A DNA stretch of 64,000 nucleotides from Pleurostoma richardsiae (taxonomy: Eukaryota > Ascomycota > Sordariomycetes > Calosphaeriales > Pleurostomataceae): NCBI GenBank assembly GCA_030052745.1, contig JANBVO010000031.1:186001-250000 (forward strand), in the 5' to 3' direction. The position numbers and the translations under genes are program-made. This document shows, in pieces, positions 61,733 through 64,000 of this stretch. Position 1 is the first letter of the stretch. The number at the start of each line of letters is the position of its first letter. The notes beneath the pieces were generated by a model. The model was not told the DNA's origin, searched no databases, and saw only the letters and a program-made list of their open reading frames with translations.

Positions 61733-64000
61733 TCAGGAGTCACTCCACACAACCTCAATGCCATCCTCGACCTGCGCTCGCCCATCCACAACCGCAGCGG
61801 CCGCTGTCCCTCTCAAGGCCTCAGCATCCCCGCCCACCGGGTTTACCATCTCCGCGATCATCCGCCCACTCCACTCCGCGTCCGCCTCCCTCTTTCTGAG
61901 AAGCGCCGCGTGCTCGCCCCTCCGCTGCGCAATCTCCTCCCTGCTCAGCGCCACCGAGCGTTGCACTCCGCTTAAGTCGCCCAGGTCTAGGAACGAGGCC
62001 TGCGGCGTGCCCGTCAGGTCTACCAGCCGGAGGCAGGCGAGCGCGTGGGCGCGGCGGCTGCGGTTGTGCGCGGGGTTCTCCTTCTTGATCTGTGCGAGGC
62101 GCTTTGACGAGCCCTTCACCTCGGCGTTCACAGTGCGGTTTAAGTGCTTGCGCGCGTCGGAGGCGGGGAGCGCATGTGCGAGATGGTCGGCTTGGTGCCG
62201 CACGAGGGAGCGGATCTTGGTGCGGCGGTTGCCAAGGCGGACGATGCTCTGGGCCAGCCATTGACTGAAACCTAGGGGTTTGGCGATGGCGATGATGGGA
62301 CCGAGGGCGTTGGCGAGATGGCTTATCCCTTCATCGGACGAAAAATGGATTGAGGATGGTGCGGACTTGACGAACTGGTTTAGCAGGGGGAGCTGGGCGG
62401 ATATGGACGACTTGGACATGGATGAGTCCGGCCAAGAGGTGTTGACGCTGAAGTGGGAAATCTCGGACATGATCTGCGCACCGATCGACCATGAGAGGGC
62501 CTCGCAAGCCTAGAGTTGCACGTCAGCGCAATGAAGTTGAAGTAGAACAAAAAAGAGCAAACCTTCTCGTTGATGATCTTATGCTCCTGAATCTGGCCGG
62601 AAGTTTTACTATCCTTCGAGAAATGGGTCAACTGCGACCCGCCGTAAGCAGCACTTGTCGAAACACCCTCTGAGGCATCCAGGCCGACAATGTTCCAGAA
62701 AATTGCGCATTGATCCTTGAAGGGAAGGGAGTGCATGACCAGCGCGATATTGTAGTCTGTGATGCTGTTGATCTGATTGCTATGCGGCTGAAGTGAAGCG
62801 ATCATCTTAGCGTGATGGGGTAGACCCTCGGCGATGGCAACCGCTCCGGACTTGGCCTTGAGGTTCGGCCCAAGGGTCCCCTCGGCAGAGTCGAGGTCAC
62901 ACGGCGCAGTAAGGAAGCGCCTCAGGGGCAGCTTTTTGCTGAGCCGCTTCTCTGTCGATTGTGCCTGCTTTAGGAGGGTGCTTTCAAGATTGCGGAAAAG
63001 CCTCTTCTTCACTGGGAAACTGAAGTGTTCCGTAGATGGCTCATTGGAAACATGGTCCGTAGACAACTGCCGAATGATGTCCTTCGCTTTGGTCGTTGGG
63101 GTGTCGGGGGGCGCCTCGAGGGCATACGCAGGCAGCACCATCTGGGAAGCCCAGTTCTTGAAGCTCGTCGTGTTTGTGGGATTGATGAAAAGGAAATTTG
63201 TCCCACCCTTGGCAAGATAGCAAGTATCCCAGGGATCGAGGAGATCCCAAGGTTCTCGATTCCCCTTCTGGAAGTAATTGAAGCTGTTGCCAAAGATTAT
63301 CACACTCTTGCCGTGATAATTATCGAGGACATTATTGCCCGTGTCTGGGTTGGCAAAAGACCCAGTCAGACTCAGGTTGAAGATGTCAATGGGTATATGG
63401 ATGCCGTTCTCTATGAAGTCGATAACGTGCCGAATTGCTAGGTTCGGCGTTGATGCGTTGACCACAAGTAAGAACCGCGAAAGAGCATTGTATCGGTACT
63501 CTGACGAGATCTGGATGCTAAGCTCAAAAGACATGATGGGGCGCATAGTTCCTGTGTGTGGGTCCGAAAGTAGGAGATTTAGCAGCAGGTGTCCGGTACT
63601 AAATGCAGCAATTGCGTCCGAGACCCGGAAGTCTTGCGTGATTGGAACTTTCGCTCCGGGTTCAAGAACTTCCAGAAAGTCGCTGACCTCGTGGGGCTTC
63701 TCCGGGTCTGCATAGGTCAAGTCAAAGACGCCATTGGGATCCTTGAGGTGAGTGCCGCCGGCTCGAGGCCTGGAAATATCACTTCCGTAGGCCTTGGATG
63801 AGCTGTTCTTGATCTGCGAGATTGTAAGCATTGCTCTTTCCAAGTCCTGAGGATAAACGTACAGTCCAAGAGAACCTAACCATATCCCCCTTCGCCACAC
63901 AGTCCAGGTACTTCGGTGGACTCATCACAAGGGGATATCGGTACATGACGTCCGCTCCGCCGCCAAATTCTGGGAGTCGTCGCTGGAGGCGCTCGAAGAA
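61733..64000 (-). CDS. Large protein of unknown function, C-terminal part (5' end outside window)
   Basis: Three exons are visible, 64000-63863, 63813-62563 and 62509-61733, with introns of 49 and 53 nt, giving 721 residues of an open-ended protein. The first join reads GDMVRFSWTIKNSSSKAYG and keeps frame. Visible features include PRAGGTHLKDPNGVFDLTYA, a strand-rich region (RFLLVVNASTPNLAIRHVIDF), a Phe/Trp-rich part (EPWDLLDPWDTCYLAKGGTN), then DQCAIFWNIVGLDASEG, and a C-terminal basic/Ala-rich helical domain (HALPASDARKHLNRTVNAEV, then REEIAQRRGEHAALLRKREA) that could be a coiled coil. No signal peptide or membrane segment shows in this part. I do not recognise the family. Confidence 0.7.

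Noticed and set aside
1-64000. CRISPR arrays, transposase or integrase genes, long terminal repeats
   Set aside because: I scanned for direct repeat arrays, DDE or reverse-transcriptase motifs and long flanking repeats and saw none. A systematic self-alignment was not possible here.

Overview
This window looks like nuclear DNA of a filamentous ascomycete (Pezizomycotina, probably a Sordariomycete). The evidence is many short GT-AG introns (about 49-143 nt), three Zn2Cys6 regulators, an RTA1 protein, a bZIP-DUF3425 regulator, a DUF6604 protein, a GT71 mannosyltransferase, fungal-type sugar and amino-acid permeases, and intergenic DNA with palindromic GGTACC-type words. There are no operons, CRISPR arrays, rRNA genes or convincing functional tRNA genes. 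Exon joins were worked out by hand from splice signals and reading-frame continuity. They have not been checked against transcripts.

Layout. 1-12 kb: the end of a 2OG-Fe(II) oxygenase, an amino-acid permease, a pseudogene stopped by one TAG, a bZIP-DUF3425 regulator, a PEBP-like protein and a polytopic membrane protein. 12-29 kb: an accessory stretch with a small 4-TM protein, a metallo-beta-lactamase-fold hydrolase, an alpha/beta hydrolase, an MCT-type MFS carrier, a cupin, an SDR, a Zn2Cys6 factor, an RTA1 protein, a second Zn2Cys6 factor and a TENA/THI-4-like protein. 30-47 kb: mostly housekeeping genes. These are a GT71 mannosyltransferase, an M28/NAALADase-like membrane peptidase flanked by two distantly paralogous acidic-tailed proteins, a DUF6604 protein, a small disordered protein and the retromer subunit VPS35. 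47.8-61.3 kb: a decayed CE1 esterase, an ADH6-type zinc alcohol dehydrogenase, then a compact block of NAD(P)-dependent reductase, sugar transporter, Zn2Cys6 factor, enolase-superfamily sugar-acid dehydratase and a DHDPS-family 2-keto-3-deoxy-sugar-acid aldolase. The window ends inside a large protein of unknown function.

How the genes may work together. The strongest system is the 51.2-61.3 kb block. A sugar is imported, an aldonate (L-galactonate, L-fuconate or L-rhamnonate type) is dehydrated to a 2-keto-3-deoxy acid, and the aldolase cleaves that acid to pyruvate plus an aldehyde. The neighbouring reductase and alcohol dehydrogenase could reduce the aldehyde. Two divergent promoters serve four of the structural genes. 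Both carry the exact palindrome CCCCATGGGG, which I found nowhere else in the window, and they share two further short words. This suggests one dedicated regulator, possibly the Zn2Cys6 protein encoded between them. A second, weaker candidate block (13.8-23.4 kb) combines two hydrolases, a carboxylate-type carrier, a cupin, an SDR and a Zn2Cys6 regulator.
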